A stretch of 64,000 nt of DNA. Source: Lysobacter gummosus (GTDB lineage: Bacteria > Pseudomonadota > Gammaproteobacteria > Xanthomonadales > Xanthomonadaceae). The DNA is taken from the NCBI RefSeq assembly GCF_001442805.1, contig NZ_CP011131.1, forward strand, positions 434,001 through 498,000, in the 5' to 3' direction. The notes beneath the pieces are model-generated. The model saw only the letters and a list, made by a program, of their open reading frames with translations. It did not search any database and was not told the DNA's origin. Each line of letters starts with the position of its first letter. The first letter of the stretch is position 1. A program made the translations under genes and the position numbers. Shown here piece after piece: positions 61,557-64,000 of the stretch.

Positions 61557-62231
61557 TCACAGCCACCCCCGCGCCGCCATCGACACCGGCTTGCCGTCGC
61601 CGACCACGAAATGGTCGAGCAGGCGGATCTCCACCAGGGCCAGCGCCTGCTTGAGGCGCTGGGTCACTTCACGATCCTCCCGGCTGGGCTCGGCGTTGCC
61701 GCTGGGGTGGTTGTGGCCGACGATCACCGCCGCGGCGTTGCGCTGCAGCGCGCGCCGCAGCACCTCGCGCGGATGCACCTCGGCGCCGCTGAGGGTGCCC
61801 TGGAACATTTCCTCGAAGCCGATCACGCGATGGCGGTTGTTGAGGAACATCGCCGCGAACACCTCGTGCGGCAGGCCGCGCAGGCGCTGGGCGAAATAGC
61901 GGCCGGCGGCCTCCGGGTCGGTCAGCGCGGTGCCGCGCTCCAGTTCCGCCAGCTGGCAGCGCGCGGCCAGCTCCAGCGCCGATTTGAGCGTGCAGGCGCG
62001 GGCCGTGCCGATGCCGCGCATGCGCATCAGCTTGGCCGGCGATTGCTCCAGCAGCTCGCGCAGCGGGCCGTGCTCGGCCAGCAGTTGCCGCGCGGTGCCG
62101 ACCGCGTCGTGGCCGCGCAGGCCCGAGCCCAGGATCAGCGCCAGCAGTTCGGCATCCGACAGCGAGCCGGCGCCATGGGCGAGGAGTTTTTCGCGCGGCC
62201 GCTCCGCGCTGGGCCATTCGTGGATTCTCAT
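61557..62231 (-). CDS. radC: RadC-family JAB-domain protein
   Basis: This 224-residue protein has an N-terminal helix-hairpin-helix region (SDAELLALILGSGLRG, MRMRGIGTARACTLKSALELA) and a JAB/MPN domain with the metal site HNHPSGNAEPSREDREVTQRL. Its historical link to recombinational repair is disputed, so function is unclear. ATG 62231 starts MRIHEWPSAERPREKL, the conserved RadC beginning; 62246 is possible. It is divergent from coaC. Confidence 0.93.
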   Translation of the reverse strand: MRIHEWPSAERPREKLLAHGAGSLSDAELLALILGSGLRGHDAVGTARQLLAEHGPLRELLEQSPAKLMRMRGIGTARACTLKSALELAARCQLAELERGTALTDPEAAGRYFAQRLRGLPHEVFAAMFLNNRHRVIGFEEMFQGTLSGAEVHPREVLRRALQRNAAAVIVGHNHPSGNAEPSREDREVTQRLKQALALVEIRLLDHFVVGDGKPVSMAARGWL

Positions 62232-62424
62232 GGCCGCATCGTGCAAGCGCGGGCGGCACGGCCGGAATCGGGAGCGGGCGGCCCATCGGGTAAGCTAGTG
62301 GCCCGAGCGGGTGTAGGGAATTGCCGGGCGCCGTCGCGATCGCATCACGCGCCGCGCCGGACCCTGCGGCGGCAGGCGGCGACCCGCACCCGGCACACGA
62401 AGCAACCAGCGAGCCCGGCCGAAC

Positions 62425-62988
62425 ATGGCGCAAGACTCAACCCAGCCGCTGCACGCCCAACGCATCTTGCTGTGCGTCTGCGGCGGCATCGCCGCCTACA
62501 AGGCCGCCGATCTGGTGCGCCGACTGCAGGACGCCGGCGCGCAGGTGCGCGTGGCGATGACCGAAAACGCCACCCGCTTCGTCGGCGCGGCGACCTTCCA
62601 GGCGCTGTCCGGGCAGCCGGTGCGCACCTCGCTGTGGGACGAAGCCGCGGAGCTGGCGATGGGCCATATCGAACTGGCGCGCTGGGCGCAGCGGATTTTG
62701 ATCGCGCCGGCCACCGCCGACATGATCGCCAAGCTCGCGCACGGGTTCGCCGACGATCTGATCAGCACCCTGTGCCTGGCGTCCGAGGCCCCGGTGACGA
62801 TCGCCCCGGCCATGAACCACCGCATGTGGGGCCATCCGGCCACCCAGGCCAATGTCGCCACGCTGCGCAGCCGCGGGGTCGGTTTCCTCGGCCCGGGCGA
62901 GGGCCGCATGGCCGAACCCGAGTCCGGGCCCGGGCGTCTGCTGGAGCCGCTGGACATCGTCGCCGCGCTCGCGCAGGTGAACCCATGA
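62425..62988 (+). CDS. coaC: Phosphopantothenoylcysteine decarboxylase, separate CoaC
   Basis: This 187-residue flavoprotein has LLCVCGGIAAYKAADLVRRL, GHIELARWAQRILIAPATADMIAKLAHG with the catalytic His, APAMNHRMW, and the substrate clamp GPGEGRMAEPESGPGRLLEP. It decarboxylates phosphopantothenoylcysteine in CoA synthesis. Most gammaproteobacteria fuse it with CoaB, but here it stops at 62986-62988 and the ligase starts inside that stop (ATGA), one frame back. Confidence 0.88.
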   Translation: MAQDSTQPLHAQRILLCVCGGIAAYKAADLVRRLQDAGAQVRVAMTENATRFVGAATFQALSGQPVRTSLWDEAAELAMGHIELARWAQRILIAPATADMIAKLAHGFADDLISTLCLASEAPVTIAPAMNHRMWGHPATQANVATLRSRGVGFLGPGEGRMAEPESGPGRLLEPLDIVAALAQVNP

Positions 62989-63641
62989 GCGGCGCCAGCC
63001 TCGCCGGTCGCCGCATCGTCGTCAGCGCCGGGCCGACGTTCGAAGACATCGATCCGGTGCGCTTCATCGGCAATCGCAGCAGCGGCAAGATGGGTTTCGC
63101 GGTCGCCGAAGCCGCGGCGCGCCGCGGCGCGCAGGTCGTCCTGGTCGCCGGTCCCGTGTCGCTGCAGACGCCGCCGGGCGTGCAGCGCGTGGACGTGCGT
63201 TCGGCGCGGCAGATGCGCGAGGCGGTAATCGCGGCATTGCCGGCGGATGTCTATGTCGGCGCAGCGGCGGTGGCCGATTACGCGCCGGCGGTGATCGCGC
63301 CGGGCAAGATCAAGAAGAAGGAAGAGCAGCTCACCCTGGCGCTGGTGCGCACGCCCGACATCCTGGCCGAGGTCGCCGTGCACGAACGCCGCCCGACCGT
63401 GGTGGTCGGTTTCGCCGCCGAGACCCACGACGTGGAGTTCTATGCGCGCGGCAAGTTGGAGAAAAAACGCGTGGACATGATCGCCGCCAACCGTGTCGGC
63501 GTGTCCGGCAGCGGCTTCGAGAGCGACGACAACGCGCTGACCGTTTATTGGGCCGGCGGCGAGCGCGCGCTCGGTCCGGGGCCCAAGACCGAACTGGCCG
63601 ACCAGTTGCTCGACCTGATCCTGACGCGTTGGCCGGCCTGA
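62985..63641 (+). CDS. coaB: Phosphopantothenate-cysteine ligase, separate CoaB
   Basis: This 218-residue protein starts MSGASLAGRRIVVSAGPTFEDIDPVRFIGNRSSGKMGFAVAEAA, the CoaB nucleotide-binding start, then AAAVADYAP, KIKKKEEQLTLALVRTPDILAEV and VVVGFAAETHDV. It ligates cysteine to phosphopantothenate. It overlaps coaC by 4 bp, so the two are translated together. The SAGPT and KIKKKEE motifs are intact, arguing for a working enzyme. The frame is shifted by -1 relative to coaC. Confidence 0.87.
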   Translation: MSGASLAGRRIVVSAGPTFEDIDPVRFIGNRSSGKMGFAVAEAAARRGAQVVLVAGPVSLQTPPGVQRVDVRSARQMREAVIAALPADVYVGAAAVADYAPAVIAPGKIKKKEEQLTLALVRTPDILAEVAVHERRPTVVVGFAAETHDVEFYARGKLEKKRVDMIAANRVGVSGSGFESDDNALTVYWAGGERALGPGPKTELADQLLDLILTRWPA

Positions 63642-63669
63642 TGGCCGGACCTTTCGATCGAGCCCGCCG

Positions 63670-63951
63670 ATGAAGATTTTCGTCACCACCGACGACGTGC
63701 TCGACGCCGTCCACGCCGTCATTCGCGACGGCTTCGTCGCCGTGCAGGGGCCCAAGGGCCCGGCGAAGACCTATTGCCATCGGGTCGTGCGCGCGCTGCA
63801 CCGCCACGACAAGGTGTTGCCGGCGATCGGCTTCGAGAGCGCGCCGAACCGCGGCTCGGTCTATGTGGTGTACGACGTCAACCGGTTCATGGCCGGCGAG
63901 GCCGAGCTCAGGCAGCAGATCGTGGCGCTGGACGCCGCCGCGCCGGGCTGA
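63670..63951 (+). CDS. Small conserved-looking protein of unknown function
   Basis: This 93-residue protein starts MKIFVTTDDVLDAVHAVIRDGFVAVQGP and contains an alpha/beta-like pattern (KTYCHRVVRALHRHDKVLPAIGFESAPNRGSVYVVYDVNRFM). No family was recognised. It follows coaB by 28 bp and may be cotranscribed. The window ends soon after it. Confidence 0.6.
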   Translation: MKIFVTTDDVLDAVHAVIRDGFVAVQGPKGPAKTYCHRVVRALHRHDKVLPAIGFESAPNRGSVYVVYDVNRFMAGEAELRQQIVALDAAAPG

Positions 63952-64000
63952 GTCGCCGTCGCGCCGCCGCGCTTTGATTCCTTTCGTCTCTCTGGACCCG

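Noticed and set aside
61494..62984. Long plus-strand frame upstream of and in frame with coaB
   Set aside because: It is antisense to radC and covers coaC in another frame; the His/Arg-rich composition marks it as a shadow.

Overview
The window is GC-rich chromosomal DNA from a gammaproteobacterium of the Xanthomonadaceae, most likely Lysobacter or a close relative. This is inferred from gene content (oleB-oleC-oleD, an M9 collagenase, a SagB-like peptide-maturation dehydrogenase with its precursor, the comM-ubiK/glnK neighbourhood) and from many dispersed palindromic repeats. No rRNA, tRNA or CRISPR array was seen.

Region 1-35.6 kb is mostly chromosomal backbone. It holds a partial sodium/solute symporter with a fused periplasmic propeller-like domain, a CitE-like lyase, the olefin genes oleBCD without oleA, ubiJ-ubiB, an M16 peptidase, truC, arfB, an acyltransferase, a GntR regulator, a secreted collagenase, the glyoxylate-shunt pair aceB-aceA with a divergent LysR gene, and a coupled pair joining a cNMP-binding GGDEF protein to a class III cyclase-like/TPR protein. 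A small RiPP locus follows: a precursor divergent from a SagB-like dehydrogenase, with no YcaO gene. Then come nitronate monooxygenase, an alpha/beta-hydrolase/AraC cluster with one broken paralogue, and a lipoprotein.

Region 36.15-49.02 kb is a genomic island inserted in comM. The two ends of comM lie about 12.9 kb apart and roughly 39 codons between them appear to be missing. At the right end is a three-gene recombination module: an intact tyrosine recombinase, a small HTH protein and a zinc-ribbon protein with a recombinase-like but apparently inactive C-terminus. The cargo holds two facing gene sets. The plus-strand set is a carrier-protein-like protein, an XRE regulator, an ImmA/IrrE metallopeptidase fused to a chagasin-like domain, a cytoplasmic papain-like peptidase and a thymidylate-synthase-like protein. 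The minus-strand set is a uracil-DNA-glycosylase-like protein, a MazG-like protein and a DUF4031 protein, with a divergent XRE gene. This ensemble is the best candidate for an undescribed system, possibly a phage defence or stress switch combining proteolysis with pyrimidine/DNA-base metabolism. An IS3-family element has destroyed a further pair of divergent genes, one a UvrD-like helicase.

Region 49-64 kb is backbone again: the 5' part of comM, ubiK, glnK, a LysR/YeiH-type exporter pair with a clear shared operator, speE and speA, a YciI protein, a beta-hydroxyacid dehydrogenase, a small membrane protein, a SPOR protein immediately after argS, radC, and the pantothenate/CoA functions coaC and coaB as two overlapping genes instead of the usual fusion.

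Dispersed repeats recur between genes: a family with a GGGGCTTCAGCCCC core, a family with CCCCTTTGAAAAAGGGG ends, a family with CATTCCCGCGAAAGCGGGAA ends and a conserved interior, and GGGAGA tandem tracts.
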